Origin: Stenotrophomonas africana
GTDB taxonomy: Bacteria > Pseudomonadota > Gammaproteobacteria > Xanthomonadales > Xanthomonadaceae
Assembly (NCBI RefSeq): GCF_013004645.1
Contig: NZ_JABEME010000004.1
Location: forward strand, 186,001-250,000
Direction of reading: 5' to 3'
DNA length: 64,000 nucleotides
The position numbers and the translations under genes are program-made. Numbering within the stretch: position 1 is the stretch's first letter; every line of letters begins with the position of its first letter. Under the pieces are notes generated by a model. The model was given only the letters and a program-made list of their open reading frames with translations. It ran no database searches and was not told the origin of the DNA. Shown one piece after another: positions 1 to 10,641 of the stretch.

Positions 1-672
1 CTGCTGCCAGGCCTGGCGGCTGCCAGCCAGCATTGCCGGCTGGAAGCGTTCCAGTTCCTGCAGGTAGCGCGATGCCTTGAACAGGAACATGCCGCTGTTC
101 CAGTAGTACTGGCCACTGCTGACGTAGCCGGTGGCCGTGTCCAGGTCGGGCTTCTCGACGAAACGCTCGACCGCGCGCAGACCCTGGCCGTCGGCGGCCT
201 TGATATAGCCGTAGCCCGTTTCCGGGCCTGTCGGCACGATGCCGAAGGTCACCAGCTTGCCGGATTCGGCGGCACTGGCTGCAGCCTGTACCGCATCGCG
301 AAAGGCAGCTTCGTTGGTGATCACATGGTCCGAAGGCAGTACCAGCAGCAATGCATCCGCACCGTCACGGGTGGCCTCCAGCGCGGCCACGGCGATGGCC
401 GGAGCGGTATTGCGACCCACCGGCTCCAGGATGATCGCGGCCGGTTCAGCCCCGACCTGCTGCAGCTGTTCGGCGGCGACGAAACGGTGCTCCTCGTTGG
501 CGATGACCAGCGGACCGTGCGCGGCGATGGGAGCGACGCGCTGCCAGGTGGCCTGCAGCATGGTCAGTTCGCCTGCCAGTGGCAGGAACTGCTTCGGATA
601 CGCCTCGCGCGAAAGCGGCCACAGGCGGGTACCGGAACCACCGGAAAGGATGACAGGCTGGATGCGGCTCAT
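1..672 (-). CDS. xanB: Mannose-1-phosphate guanylyltransferase / mannose-6-phosphate isomerase, N-terminal part (cut by window edge)
   Basis: Bifunctional enzyme that makes GDP-mannose from mannose-1-phosphate and GTP and, in the C-terminal half outside this window, interconverts mannose-6-phosphate and fructose-6-phosphate. The visible 224 codons carry the nucleotidyltransferase domain: the signature [12 protein letters not shown] followed by YPKQFL near residues 10-30, and the active-site FVEKP motif around residue 180. The start ATG (complement of 670-672) has a strong AAGGAAG ribosome binding site. It lies 12 bp downstream of xanA in the same direction, so the two are one operon that converts fructose-6-phosphate to GDP-mannose for LPS and exopolysaccharide. 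The Xanthomonas homologue is XanB; the C-terminal isomerase domain cannot be checked here. Confidence 0.93.
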   Translation of the reverse strand, partial: MSRIQPVILSGGSGTRLWPLSREAYPKQFLPLAGELTMLQATWQRVAPIAAHGPLVIANEEHRFVAAEQLQQVGAEPAAIILEPVGRNTAPAIAVAALEATRDGADALLLVLPSDHVITNEAAFRDAVQAAASAAESGKLVTFGIVPTGPETGYGYIKAADGQGLRAVERFVEKPDLDTATGYVSSGQYYWNSGMFLFKASRYLQELERFQPAMLAGSRQAWQQ

Positions 673-684
673 GATCTTCCTTGA

Positions 685-2031
685 TTACTGCTGGATGAGG
701 CGGGCGATATCATCGGTGCGCGCCTGCATCAATGCGGCGTCACCACGTGCTTCGACGTTCAAGCGCAGCAGCGGCTCGGTGTTGGAGCTGCGCAGGTTGA
801 AGCGCCAGTCGCCGAAGTCGGCGCTGATGCCATCGGTATGGTCCAGCGCGGGCGACTGCGCCGCGAAGTGCTCCATCACGCGCGCGACGGCGGCCTTGGC
901 ATCGGCAACCTTGAAGTTGATTTCGCCACTGCACGGGTAGGCCGCCATGCGGTCTTCGACCCAGTCGGCCAGCGAGCGGCCGCTCTCGGAAACCAGCTGG
1001 GCGATCAGCAGCCACGGGATCATGCCGGAGTCGGCATAGGCGAATTCGCGGAAGTAGTGATGGGCGCTCATCTCGCCGCCGTACACTGCATCTTCGGCGC
1101 GCATCTTTTCCTTGATGAAGGCATGGCCGCTCTTGCACTGCACCGGCACGCCGCCGGCCTGCTCGACCATGTCCACGGTGTTCCAGACCAGGCGCGGGTC
1201 ATGCACGATCTTGCCACCCGGGTTGCGCGCCAGGATCGCCTTGGCCAGCAGGCCGACCAGGTAATAGCCCTCGATGAAGCGGCCGGTGTGGTCGAAGAAG
1301 AAGCAGCGGTCGAAGTCACCGTCCCAGGCAATGCCGAAGTCGGCGCCGTGTTCGCGCACCGCGTCGGCGGTGGCAGCGCGGTTTTCCGGCAGCAGCGGGT
1401 TGGGAATGCCGTTGGGGAAGCTGCCGTCCGGTTCGTGGCAGATGCGGATGAACTCGAACGGCAGGTGCGGTGCGAGCAGGTCGACGATGGCGCCGGCGCC
1501 GCCGTTGCCGGCGTTGACCACCAGCTTCAGCGGCTTGAGCTTGCCGGCGTCGACATAGCTCAGCAGATGCTGGATGTAGGCGTGCTTGTCATGCTGGGCG
1601 GTCTGCCCGGCACGCAGCGGCCGGGCTTCGGACGTATCGGCGGCGACCGCGTCGGAAATCGCGAACAGGCCGGTATCCGAACTGATCGGCCGCGCGTTCT
1701 CCTTGACCAGCTTCATACCGTTGTAGTCCATCGGGTTGTGGCTGGCGGTCACCATCACGCCGCCGGCCGCGCCGAGGTGATCGGTCTGGAAGTAGACCTC
1801 TTCGGTGCCGCACAGGCCGATGTCGATCACTTCACGGCCGGTCCCACGCAGGCCTGCGGCCAGCGCATCCTGCAGTGCCGGACTGGTCAGGCGCACATCA
1901 TGGCCGAGGACCACCGGGCCGGGAGCGAGCTGTGCGGCCAAGGCGACGCCGATGCGGCGGGCCAGGTCCTCGTTCAGTTCTTCCGGCACACGGCCGCGGA
2001 TATCGTAGGCCTTGAAAGCGGGCAGGGGCAT
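685..2031 (-). CDS. xanA: Phosphomannomutase/phosphoglucomutase
   Basis: Converts mannose-6-P to mannose-1-P and glucose-6-P to glucose-1-P in the cytoplasm, feeding GDP-mannose and UDP-glucose/dTDP-rhamnose synthesis. The 448-residue protein has all four alpha-D-phosphohexomutase signatures: TASHNP with phospho-serine S97, metal-binding DGDFDR at 237-242, sugar-binding GEMSAHH at 319-325 and phosphate-binding RSSNTEP at 414-420. The length is usual for AlgC/XanA-type enzymes. In S. maltophilia the orthologue is called SpgM and is needed for full-length O-antigen; in Xanthomonas it is XanA. It is the first gene of the xanA-xanB pair. The 96 bp up to the helicase gene, on the same strand, probably hold its own promoter. 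Confidence 0.95.
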   Translation of the reverse strand: MPLPAFKAYDIRGRVPEELNEDLARRIGVALAAQLAPGPVVLGHDVRLTSPALQDALAAGLRGTGREVIDIGLCGTEEVYFQTDHLGAAGGVMVTASHNPMDYNGMKLVKENARPISSDTGLFAISDAVAADTSEARPLRAGQTAQHDKHAYIQHLLSYVDAGKLKPLKLVVNAGNGGAGAIVDLLAPHLPFEFIRICHEPDGSFPNGIPNPLLPENRAATADAVREHGADFGIAWDGDFDRCFFFDHTGRFIEGYYLVGLLAKAILARNPGGKIVHDPRLVWNTVDMVEQAGGVPVQCKSGHAFIKEKMRAEDAVYGGEMSAHHYFREFAYADSGMIPWLLIAQLVSESGRSLADWVEDRMAAYPCSGEINFKVADAKAAVARVMEHFAAQSPALDHTDGISADFGDWRFNLRSSNTEPLLRLNVEARGDAALMQARTDDIARLIQQ

Positions 2032-2127
2032 CGATCAGATCCTTTGTGAGCTCAGCCCTCAATTGTAGTCCCAGTCCCGTATGGGAATCGTTTCCATCGG
2101 GAAACGCCACCTGACTGGGTGTTCCGG

Positions 2128-4752
2128 TCAGTGCTGCGGCGGCCGTCGGCCCGGCCTGCGGGTGCGTCTGGCCGGCAGGCCCGGCAGTGGCGCCAGCAGT
2201 GCCTGCACGTCTTCTTCGCTGAAGCGCGGCCCGGCGCTGCCACCGCCTTCGAGAATCGATTCGGCCAGCAGGGCCTTGCGTTCCTGCAGCTCGGCAATCC
2301 GCTCTTCGATGCTGCCTGCGGCGATCAACCGGTAGACGAACACCGGCTGCTGCTGGCCGATCCGGTGAGCGCGGTCACTGGCCTGGTTCTCGGCGGCGGG
2401 ATTCCACCAGGGATCGAAATGGATGACGGTGTCGGCCGCGGTCAGGTTCAACCCCACGCCACCTGCCTTGAGGCTGATCAGGAACACCGGGACTTCACCC
2501 TGCATGAAACGCTGCACCGGCGTGGCCCGGTCCTGGGTATCACCGGTCAGGGTCACATAGGCCAGTCCCAGATCGTCCAGCGCCTGCGCGATCAGCGCCA
2601 GCATGCCAGTGAACTGCGAGAACAACAGGATGCGACGACCTTCCTCGATCATCGGCGGCAGCATCTCGCGCAACAGCTCCAGTTTGGCCGAGCCTGCAGC
2701 CCGTGCCGGTGTGTTGCCCGGCAGCAGGCGCGGATCGCAGCAGACCTGGCGCAGTTTCAGCAATGCATCCAGCACCACGATATGGCTGCGCGCCAGCCCG
2801 CTGCCGCTGATGGCCTCACGCACCTGCTTTTCCATCGCTGCACGCACGGTTTCATAGAGATCACGCTGGCCGCCCTCCATTTCGACCGAACGGGTAATGA
2901 GGGTCTTGGGCGGAAGCTCCGACGCGACCTGGTCCTTGCGTCGGCGCAGGATGAACGGGCGCAGCCGCTGCGCCAGCAACTGGGCACGGCGATGGTCGCT
3001 GCCGCGTTCGATGGGGTGGCGCCAATGCTGGTTGAACTGCTTCTCGGTGCCGAGCAGGCCGGGCAGCAGGAAATCGAACTGCGTCCACAGTTCGCCCAGG
3101 TGGTTTTCCAGCGGCGTACCGGTCAAACACAGGCGATGGTGGGCCTGCAACGTGCGCAGGGTGACGGCAGCGCGTGATTTCGGATTCTTCACCTGCTGGG
3201 CTTCATCCAGAATCAGCAGATGGTAGGCATGTGCCTGCAGCGCCTGCTCGTCGCGCCACAGCAGGGGGTACGTGGTCAGTACGAGATCATGCGCGGGAAT
3301 CGCGTCGAACAGCGTCTCGCGCGTCGATCCGTGCAGGGTCAGCACGCGCAGGTCCGGGGTGAAGCGTGCCGCTTCGCTTTGCCAGTTGTGCAGCAGTGAG
3401 GTCGGCACCACCAGCAGTGCCGGCCGGTCCAGGCGGCCGCTTTCCTTTTCGACCAGCAGATGGGCCAGGGTCTGCAGGGTCTTGCCCAGCCCCATGTCAT
3501 CGGCCAGTACGCCGCCCAGGCGCTGCTGCCGCAGGTACTGCAGCCACGAGAGGCCATCGCGCTGATAGCCACGCAGCGTCGCCTGCAATCCGGCAGGCGT
3601 TGCCACGTCTTCCGGGGCAGGCGCCTGCAGCAGGCGCTGCACGAGTGCCTGGGTGTCCCCGTGGCCCCGCAGCTGCAGGTGTGCGTCGTCCTTCAGGGCT
3701 TGCAGCCGACCGCGATCGTGCATCGACAGCCGCAACGGCACATCGCGCGGGGTGAACAGGTCGGCCAGCAGGGCAATGACCGGTTTCAATCGCGACGCCC
3801 GAAGCGCCAGGCGCGTATTGCCACCGGCAGTCAGCAGGATGTTCTCGTCATCGCCAATGGCGTCCAGCTGGCCGCGCGACCAGCGAGGATCGGCATTCAG
3901 TACCTGCTGCAGCAGCGGAACCATGGACACGTTGTGGCCGTCCACCTGGATCTCCAGGCCCAGATTGAACCAGCCCGCATCCTGCGGGTCCGCCTGGATG
4001 TCCAGATCGATTTCATCCACCCGGGTGATGCGATGGCGGAAATCGTCGTCTGCCTCCACTTTCCAGCCCAGGGCCTCCAGCCGCGGCACGTCATCCAGCA
4101 GGAAGCGGGTCCAGTCGAAACTGCGCAGTTCGAACAATGGTCCGCCGCCGTCCAGGACGATGCGTGGCTGCCGCTCACGGTGCAGATGCACGCTGCGCAG
4201 TTCATCTTCGCGCCGTGCCTCCTCGTGGAGGTCACGCGGCAGCAGGTAGAGCTGGCCCTGCGGGCCATGCACGAACGGCGACGGGTCGTCGAGAAAGCGT
4301 ACGTGCTCGTCGTACTCGAACGCGAGGGTGGCAACGTCCAGCCACTGCGAAGGATCGCGCTCGGTGAGCCAGTCGGGTCGGTACTCCAGGCTGTGCAGAT
4401 GGAGGATCGGTGTCATCGCCTGGATCGGCAGGGTTGGCAGCGTCGGATGCGCAGCGGGACGTAGCGGGCCCGTGTCGCCCTCCAGTGACGTGCCCAGTGC
4501 CGCCAACAGGACCGAAGCGACATGCTCGCAGGAGCCTCCCGCCGGGCAGGTGCAGCGACTCTGCAGAGGGCTGCGCGGAGCACGGGCGCTGGCGTCCAGA
4601 TCGATGGTCACCTGCCAGGTCTCCACCTGCGCGGTCAGCAGCGGCGCCCTGTAGTGCAGCGCGTGCACGGCACCTGCGCGTTGCCTGCCTCTTTCCAGTG
4701 TCCCGGCATCCAGCCAGCGGGACAGTTCCCCTCCGGTGAATACTACGGCCAT
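2128..4752 (-). CDS. SNF2-family DEAD/DEAH-box helicase with SWIM zinc finger
   Basis: ATP-dependent DNA translocase of the SWI2/SNF2 family. Near the N terminus a SWIM-type zinc finger is visible as CTC...CEH (Cys67, Cys69, Cys75, His77). The helicase core has Walker A DDMGLGKT at about 418-425, DEAQ box at 516-519, and the later motifs [24 protein letters not shown] and DRAHRIGQ. An upstream ATG at 4842 exists, but the ATG at 4752 has AGGA 5 bases further up and gives an 874-residue protein beginning [10 protein letters not shown], as usual in this family. Such proteins are widespread and their role (chromatin or RNA polymerase remodelling, repair) is mostly unknown. It separates xanA from the CoA-transferase genes and is divergent from the latter. 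Confidence 0.9.
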   Translation of the reverse strand: MAVVFTGGELSRWLDAGTLERGRQRAGAVHALHYRAPLLTAQVETWQVTIDLDASARAPRSPLQSRCTCPAGGSCEHVASVLLAALGTSLEGDTGPLRPAAHPTLPTLPIQAMTPILHLHSLEYRPDWLTERDPSQWLDVATLAFEYDEHVRFLDDPSPFVHGPQGQLYLLPRDLHEEARREDELRSVHLHRERQPRIVLDGGGPLFELRSFDWTRFLLDDVPRLEALGWKVEADDDFRHRITRVDEIDLDIQADPQDAGWFNLGLEIQVDGHNVSMVPLLQQVLNADPRWSRGQLDAIGDDENILLTAGGNTRLALRASRLKPVIALLADLFTPRDVPLRLSMHDRGRLQALKDDAHLQLRGHGDTQALVQRLLQAPAPEDVATPAGLQATLRGYQRDGLSWLQYLRQQRLGGVLADDMGLGKTLQTLAHLLVEKESGRLDRPALLVVPTSLLHNWQSEAARFTPDLRVLTLHGSTRETLFDAIPAHDLVLTTYPLLWRDEQALQAHAYHLLILDEAQQVKNPKSRAAVTLRTLQAHHRLCLTGTPLENHLGELWTQFDFLLPGLLGTEKQFNQHWRHPIERGSDHRRAQLLAQRLRPFILRRRKDQVASELPPKTLITRSVEMEGGQRDLYETVRAAMEKQVREAISGSGLARSHIVVLDALLKLRQVCCDPRLLPGNTPARAAGSAKLELLREMLPPMIEEGRRILLFSQFTGMLALIAQALDDLGLAYVTLTGDTQDRATPVQRFMQGEVPVFLISLKAGGVGLNLTAADTVIHFDPWWNPAAENQASDRAHRIGQQQPVFVYRLIAAGSIEERIAELQERKALLAESILEGGGSAGPRFSEEDVQALLAPLPGLPARRTRRPGRRPPQH

Positions 4753-4888
4753 GCGTCGTCCTGTCCTCTCCATCTGCGGCGCGCGTTGCCAAGGGCACCG
4801 CAAGCGGGGAAGGGGACATTCTACGGAAAGGCGGCCGGGCATACCGGTTCATGCTGCGGCGCACCCCAGCCGGTAACGGGTGTACCGC

Positions 4889-4894
4889 TAGAAT
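4889..4894 (+). promoter_or_regulatory. Possible -10 box of the CoA-transferase operon
   Basis: TAGAAT lies 31 bases before the ATG at 4926, in the divergent gap with the helicase gene. No convincing -35 hexamer stands 16-18 bases upstream, so this is only a candidate. Confidence 0.3.
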
Positions 4895-4925
4895 GGCAAC
4901 ATTCTCACCGGGTAGGGCAGTAGAG

Positions 4926-5657
4926 ATGCAGCAATCGACTTCCACCGGCAAGCGCAGCAAGCGCTTCGCCCGTGCGGCGGAGGCCCTGCAAGGGGTGGTC
5001 GCCGATGGCCAGACGCTGGCCGTTGGCGGCTTCGGCCTGTGTGGCATCCCCGAGGCCCTGATCGCCGCGCTGCGCGACAGTGGCGCCAAGGGCCTGACCG
5101 TGATCTCCAACAATGCCGGGGTCGATGGCTTCGGTCTGGGCCAGCTGCTGGAAACCCGGCAGATCAAGAAGATGATTTCGTCCTACGTGGGCGAGAACAA
5201 GGAGTTCGAGCGCCAGTTCCTGGCCGGCGAGCTCGAGCTGGAATTCAACCCGCAGGGCACCCTGGCCGAACGCCTGCGTGCCGGCGGTGCAGGCATTCCG
5301 GCGTTCTTCACCGCCACCGGCTATGGCACGGTGGTGGCCGAAGGCAAGGAAACCCGCGAGTTCGACGGCAAGCACTACGTGATGGAAACCGCGCTGCGCG
5401 CCGATGTGGCACTGGTCAAGGCGTGGAAGGCCGACGAGGCCGGCAACCTGGTGTTCCGCAAGACCGCGCGCAACTTCAACCCCGCCTGTGCGATGGCCGG
5501 CAAGATCTGCATCGTGGAAGTGGAAGAGGTGGTGCCGGTCGGTGCCATCGACCCGGACCAGGTGCACCTGCCGGGCATCTACGTGCACCGCATCGTGCAC
5601 AACCCGCATCCTGAGAAGCGTATCGAACAGCGCACCATCCGCGCGGAGGGCAACTGA
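4926..5657 (+). CDS. scoA: 3-oxoacid CoA-transferase subunit A
   Basis: Alpha subunit of succinyl-CoA:3-ketoacid CoA-transferase, which moves CoA from succinyl-CoA to acetoacetate or another 3-oxoacid. The 243-residue protein has the family N terminus ([20 protein letters not shown], then [10 protein letters not shown]) and the [13 protein letters not shown] segment of CoA-transferase family I. The frame is open further upstream, but the ATG at 4926 puts the conserved start of the family at the N terminus. It is followed one base after its stop by subunit B. In Xanthomonas the orthologous pair is called lpsIJ because it sits next to xanAB in the LPS locus, as here. Any role in polysaccharide synthesis is inference from position. 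Confidence 0.93.
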   Translation: MQQSTSTGKRSKRFARAAEALQGVVADGQTLAVGGFGLCGIPEALIAALRDSGAKGLTVISNNAGVDGFGLGQLLETRQIKKMISSYVGENKEFERQFLAGELELEFNPQGTLAERLRAGGAGIPAFFTATGYGTVVAEGKETREFDGKHYVMETALRADVALVKAWKADEAGNLVFRKTARNFNPACAMAGKICIVEVEEVVPVGAIDPDQVHLPGIYVHRIVHNPHPEKRIEQRTIRAEGN

Positions 5658-5658
5658 C

Positions 5659-6291
<633 letters not shown>

Positions 6292-6301
6292 CGCCGGAGG
6301 T

Positions 6302-8365
6302 TCAGCTCCCGCGGGCGTATGGATAGCCCGCGGATGCTGGTGGTGGGGCGGCGGCGCCCTGCACCTGGGAAGTGTCACCCACCGAGAAGCCGGCGCACGT
6401 GACCACGGCGCCGGTCGCGCGCTCGATGGCATGGGCCAGCGTGCCATCGATCTGGCCGGCTTCGACATCGAACATGCTGGGCAGCAGATGCCCATCCAGC
6501 AGCGGGCGGAGTGCCTGCAGGCGCACCCAGAACATGCTGCCGGACGCGAACTGCCCGTCGCCGGGCGCGCCGTCCAGACCCAGCTGTGCCCACAGCCGCT
6601 CCATGCGCTGTGCATTGCCACCCATATAGTCGGCCACATCCAGCAGATGCCCGGCAGGCGCCATGAGCCCCAGGTGGGGATCGGCCTGGAGATGGGCCAG
6701 GTTGGCGGCAGCCCGTGCCGGGCCCAGCAGGGCATCGACCATCTCTCTTCGCCACTGGTCGCCGTTGTCGCGATGGGTGGAGCGCTTGGTATGCAGCTTG
6801 AGCACCAGCGACTCGTTCTGCTGCAGCAGGCGATCGGCCGCGTGCAGGAACGGCAGGATGTCGCGACCGTGGTTGTCGAAGGCCCAGATCTCGGCAGGCA
6901 TGTCCTGCGCATCGGCGATCGACTGCACCTGAGCCTGGCGGTCCGCGCTGGTGGTGATGACCAGACGCGCCTGCAGCCCGCTGTCCTTCACCGCCTGCAG
7001 CAGCTCCGGCAGCGCATCCAGGTACCAGGCATGGATGACGATGCACGGCCGCGATGGCGCGGATGGTGACGGTGCCAGCGCGCGTCGGGTGGCCTGCAGC
7101 CAGGCATGGCCGAGGCGGGCATCGGGCTCGAGCACGGCACTTTCCGCCCATTCGTTCCAGGCGTTGATGAACACCATGCGCCGGGACGGTGCTACATCGC
7201 GCAGTCGTTCGTGCACCGTGTCGTGCAGCCAGTCGCCGTAACCCCGCGGCGAGGCGTGCAGCAGGACACGGCCGCGCCCGGGGCGTCGAGCCTCGTTGTC
7301 CCAGCCCGGATTGACGCCCGGATACAGCGGATAGTCCGGTAACGGCGCTTTGCGCATCTGCGAGGCAAGTTCGCGCCAATCGCGCACGTCGCCTTCGTAG
7401 TCGGGGTTGAGCAGGAACTGGGAGGTGTTCAACTGACGTGGCGCGGCGATGTTCGGTGGGAACTCCACGGCGGCATCGAAGCCGATATCGCGTGGGTCCG
7501 GGCGCTCGAAGCTCTGGACATAGGCCAGATGGATCTCGCCGATGCCATTGTCACGGCACCACCCGCGCCAGCGTGCAGCTGTGGCCTTGGGATCGGGCAG
7601 CAACTGCGGGCGATACAGCAGCAGCACAGGACGTCCATCGACCTTCAAGGCGCGGCGGTCGCGCAGGTAGTCGGCGACGTGTGCGATGAAGGCGAGATCA
7701 TCCTGCTCGCTATGCTGCTGGCCGATCAGCACGTCCTGGTTGCGGCCGTCCCAGCGCCGGGTCCAGTTTTCGTTGGCCCAGCACAGGCAGAACGGCAGGT
7801 CGATCGTGCTGTCGGCCAACCACTGCCGCAGCGGCCGCTCCATCAGCGTATGGCCGCTGAACCAGTAGAAGTAGAAGCAGAAAGCGCCGATGCCATGGTC
7901 TGCAGCGAGTTTGGCCTGCGCCCGCAGCGTCTCGCCAACACGCAGGTCATAGAAGCCCAGGTCGCCGGGCAGGCGTGGCTGTACATGGCCCTCGAACTGG
8001 GGCAGGGCGCGGCTGACATTTCGCCATTCAGTGAAGCCCTTGCCCCACCAGGCATCGTTCTCTTCGAACGGATGGAACTGCGGCAGATAGAAGGCCACCA
8101 ACGTGGCTGGCAGCGTGGCCGGCAATGGCGCGTCTTCTGCGGCGGCGTAGCCGATCGCCCGTTCATCGGCGCGCAGCAGCGCACGTGCGCCATCGGCCGC
8201 TGCACCCACACGGCCGCGGGGCGGTGGCGGGCTCCAGCTGCCGATACGGTCCAGTCCCCGGTTGCGCAGACGATCACGTAGTGACGCAGGCATCGGCAGG
8301 GCACGGAACAGCGCGCGCAGGACCGAGAAGGTGAGCTGGCGGATGCCGGGCGCCGCGTGGCTCAT
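6302..8365 (-). CDS. WbsX-RgpF two-domain glycan biosynthesis protein
   Basis: Large (687-residue) predicted cytoplasmic protein of surface polysaccharide synthesis. Residues about 88-430 are a WbsX-type (GH99-like) domain, seen in AFYLPQFHPF, WWGKGFTEWRNV, FCFYFYWFSGH, LCWANENWTRRWDG and NAWNEWAE. Residues about 460-660 resemble the rhamnan synthesis protein RgpF family (FDNHGRDILPFL, KLHTKRS). The ATG at 8365 has an AGG core 8 bases upstream; a longer frame starts at 8428 but would add only a proline-rich stretch. Proteins of this kind occur in O-antigen clusters and are presumed glycosyltransferases or glycan-modifying enzymes. The substrate is unknown. It converges on scoB and is divergent from the AlkB gene. 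Confidence 0.8.
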   Translation of the reverse strand: MSHAAPGIRQLTFSVLRALFRALPMPASLRDRLRNRGLDRIGSWSPPPPRGRVGAAADGARALLRADERAIGYAAAEDAPLPATLPATLVAFYLPQFHPFEENDAWWGKGFTEWRNVSRALPQFEGHVQPRLPGDLGFYDLRVGETLRAQAKLAADHGIGAFCFYFYWFSGHTLMERPLRQWLADSTIDLPFCLCWANENWTRRWDGRNQDVLIGQQHSEQDDLAFIAHVADYLRDRRALKVDGRPVLLLYRPQLLPDPKATAARWRGWCRDNGIGEIHLAYVQSFERPDPRDIGFDAAVEFPPNIAAPRQLNTSQFLLNPDYEGDVRDWRELASQMRKAPLPDYPLYPGVNPGWDNEARRPGRGRVLLHASPRGYGDWLHDTVHERLRDVAPSRRMVFINAWNEWAESAVLEPDARLGHAWLQATRRALAPSPSAPSRPCIVIHAWYLDALPELLQAVKDSGLQARLVITTSADRQAQVQSIADAQDMPAEIWAFDNHGRDILPFLHAADRLLQQNESLVLKLHTKRSTHRDNGDQWRREMVDALLGPARAAANLAHLQADPHLGLMAPAGHLLDVADYMGGNAQRMERLWAQLGLDGAPGDGQFASGSMFWVRLQALRPLLDGHLLPSMFDVEAGQIDGTLAHAIERATGAVVTCAGFSVGDTSQVQGAAAPPPASAGYPYARGS

Positions 8366-8481
8366 GGATGGAACCTGGGAAACGGGGGGCGGCGCATGAT
8401 TCGGGACCAACGGCGGGACTGCAGCCATTTTCCGGCAATCGCCGCTGCAACGGCAAATCCGCCAGGTGTTACTGTGCGGCC

Positions 8482-9069
8482 ATGCTGTTTCCCCATGAGC
8501 TCCCCGATGCCGATGTCCAGCACCTGCCGGGCTGGTTGGCCGCCGCCGATGCCGACGGGCTCATGTCCGCGCTGCAGGCCGACGTGGCCTGGGAGATCCA
8601 TCGCATCCGCATGTTCGGCAGCTGGGTGGATTCGCCGCGGTTGAGCTGCTGGATCGGTGACCCGCAGGCGCGCTACCGCTATTCCGGGGCTGAATTCGTT
8701 CCGCACCCGTGGCCACCCGCGTTACAGGCCATGCGCGAGCGCCTGCAGGCGGAAGGCTTCGGCCGCTTCAACAGCGTACTGCTGAACCGCTATCGCGGTG
8801 GTGGCGATTACATGGGCTGGCACAGTGACGACGAACCCGAACTGGGCCCGATGCCGGTGATTGCTTCACTGAGCCTGGGCGCGGCACGGCGCTTCCTGCT
8901 GCGCCGGCGCGACGACCCGGCGCGGAAGGCCGAGTATCTGCTCGGCCATGGCGATCTGCTGGTGATGGCAGGGCAGACGCAGAGGTTCTACCAGCACGCG
9001 TTGCCGAAGATGGCGCGGGTGCAGGGTGAACGGATCAACCTGACGTTGCGCTGGATTACGCCGCGCTGA
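8482..9069 (+). CDS. AlkB-family 2-oxoglutarate/Fe(II)-dependent dioxygenase
   Basis: Oxidative demethylase of the AlkB family, expected to remove alkyl damage from DNA or RNA using Fe(II), oxygen and 2-oxoglutarate. The 195-residue protein keeps the iron ligands H114 and D116 (WHSDDEP) and H172 (YQHALPK), and the 2-oxoglutarate-binding RINLTLR (R184, N186, R190). The FNSVLLNRYRGGGDYMGWHS block is typical of the ALKBH2/3-like bacterial subgroup rather than of classic E. coli AlkB. It stands alone, divergent from the WbsX-RgpF gene. No ada gene or other adaptive-response gene is near. Confidence 0.9.
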   Translation: MLFPHELPDADVQHLPGWLAAADADGLMSALQADVAWEIHRIRMFGSWVDSPRLSCWIGDPQARYRYSGAEFVPHPWPPALQAMRERLQAEGFGRFNSVLLNRYRGGGDYMGWHSDDEPELGPMPVIASLSLGAARRFLLRRRDDPARKAEYLLGHGDLLVMAGQTQRFYQHALPKMARVQGERINLTLRWITPR

Positions 9070-9073
9070 TCGA

Positions 9074-9715
9074 TCAGCGCGTGACAGTCGGCTGGTCGGC
9101 CTGCCCGCTCTGCAGCGTCCAGCCCACCATGTCCTGTGCCAGCTGCTGCAGGCCACGCTCGAAGGCGGCGGTCACCGCCGGTACGTCGGTACTGCCGACC
9201 GGCTGCGCCTGGCGGAAGGTACGGTCGGCGACCACGCGCTGGTCGGCCACGTGGATCAGCTTGGCGTTGACCTCGATCACCACGGTCGGCGTCGCCTGAC
9301 CCTGGTAATCGGATTCGAAGCGGCGCACGTCGGTGGACAGCTTGTAGTCGGCGCGGATGCCGGCAGTGCTGCGGGCCACGCCGCGGATGCGGCCGGAGTC
9401 CTCGAAGCCGCGCAGCAGGGTGTCCTCGATCATGTCGGTGGCCGGCTGTGCCCAGCTGGCCCCCTTGTAGATCTCCATCTGCGACGGTGTCGGCCGCACG
9501 TTGATGCGCGGGCTGTCGACCATGCGCGCGGCGCTGGGCTTGGCCAGCACCAGCTGCCAGCTGGCCTGCGGCCACGCCGGGTCGGCCTTGACCTGCACGG
9601 CCGGCGAGTACAGCGTCACCGCGGTTTTCTCGCTGCTGCCAAGGATGGAGCAGCCGCCCAGCAGGGTGACCATCGAAGCGGCCAGCAGCCGGCGCGGAAG
9701 GGTGGTCGGGCTCAT
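9074..9715 (-). CDS. ABC-transport auxiliary lipoprotein (PqiC/ABC_trans_aux type)
   Basis: Predicted outer-membrane lipoprotein of 213 residues, last gene of a four-gene MCE/Mla-type lipid transport operon. The signal peptide ends in the lipobox LLGGC (Cys at about 22), followed by SILG, with no Asp at +2, so outer-membrane sorting is expected. The body matches the ABC-type transport auxiliary lipoprotein family: an early YxxxP segment, PRINVRPTPSQMEIY and ADRTFRQAQPV. The ATG at 9715 overlaps the stop of the MCE gene by 4 bp, so it is translationally coupled. By analogy with PqiC it probably receives phospholipid at the outer membrane from the MCE tunnel. Confidence 0.85.
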   Translation of the reverse strand: MSPTTLPRRLLAASMVTLLGGCSILGSSEKTAVTLYSPAVQVKADPAWPQASWQLVLAKPSAARMVDSPRINVRPTPSQMEIYKGASWAQPATDMIEDTLLRGFEDSGRIRGVARSTAGIRADYKLSTDVRRFESDYQGQATPTVVIEVNAKLIHVADQRVVADRTFRQAQPVGSTDVPAVTAAFERGLQQLAQDMVGWTLQSGQADQPTVTR

Positions 9716-10638
9716 TTGGGTTCGAACTCCTTCGGTGCGTCGCGGCCCAGCAGGTAGCGCGCGGGGTTGTTCTCGAGGCGGTCGCTGACCCGGCGCAGAT
9801 CGCGGATCAGGCCACGCAGTTCGGTCAGCGTCGGGCCCAGCTGGCCGAGGCCATCATTTGCGAAGCTGTTGATCGCGGCGCGATTCTCGCCAAGGATCGA
9901 ATCGGCGTTGCCGGCGGCCGAATCGAGCTTGGCCAGGGTGCCGTCGAGCTTGTCGATGATGCCCGGCAGCTGCTGCACCAGATTCCTGTCCAGGCGCTCG
10001 ATGGTGCCGTTGGTGGTCTTCAGCGTGGTGTCCAGGCTGCGGGCGGCATCGCGCGCGCTGAGCAGCAGCGCCTGCGTGCCCTGATCACGGTCGGCCAAGC
10101 CGCCGCTGATCGTTTCCAGGTTGGCCAGTGTGGCGTTGATCGAGGCCACGTTGCGGTCGCTGAGGATCTGGTCCATGCGCTCGACAATGCGGTTGGCGAC
10201 GTCGGTGATGTTCTGCAGGGCCGACGGCGTGGTCGGAATGATCGGCGCCGGATCCTTGTTGACCGTGGTCAGTGCCGGCGACTGCGGCGTGCCGCCGCTG
10301 AGCTGGATGATCGACGGGCCGGTCAGGCTGGTGATCGCCAGCTTGGCGCGGGTATCGGTCTTGACCGGCGTGTTGGAGTTCAGGCGGATGCGCGCGACGA
10401 CCTGGCGCGGGTCGTCGGGCACCAGGTTCAACTCGGTGATCGAGCCCACCGCGATGCCGTTGTACTGCACCGGGCTGCCCACCGACAGGCCGGTCACGGC
10501 TTCGCGGAACACCACGCGGTACTCCTGCCAGGTGCGGTCGGAGGAGTACTTGGCGGCCCACAGGCCGAAGGCCAGCAGGGCCAGGCCGGTGATCAGGGTG
10601 AACGCGCCGATCAGCACGTAGTTGGCTTTGGTTTCCAT
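9712..10638 (-). CDS. mlaD: MCE-family (MlaD-like) substrate-binding protein
   Basis: Inner-membrane anchored periplasmic MCE protein of a phospholipid ABC transporter. It has 308 residues: an N-terminal transmembrane anchor (about residues 8-30, YVLIGAFTLITGLALLAFGL), one MCE domain (about 38-115, with VTGLSVGSPVQYNGIAVG), then a long helical region rich in Leu/Asp/Asn that could form the hydrophobic needle seen in longer MCE proteins. At 308 residues it is much longer than E. coli MlaD (about 183) and closer to plastid or mycobacterial MCE proteins. It ends in a 4-bp overlap with the lipoprotein gene and starts 3 bp after the ATPase stop. Confidence 0.9.
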   Translation of the reverse strand: METKANYVLIGAFTLITGLALLAFGLWAAKYSSDRTWQEYRVVFREAVTGLSVGSPVQYNGIAVGSITELNLVPDDPRQVVARIRLNSNTPVKTDTRAKLAITSLTGPSIIQLSGGTPQSPALTTVNKDPAPIIPTTPSALQNITDVANRIVERMDQILSDRNVASINATLANLETISGGLADRDQGTQALLLSARDAARSLDTTLKTTNGTIERLDRNLVQQLPGIIDKLDGTLAKLDSAAGNADSILGENRAAINSFANDGLGQLGPTLTELRGLIRDLRRVSDRLENNPARYLLGRDAPKEFEPK

Positions 10639-10641
10639 GGC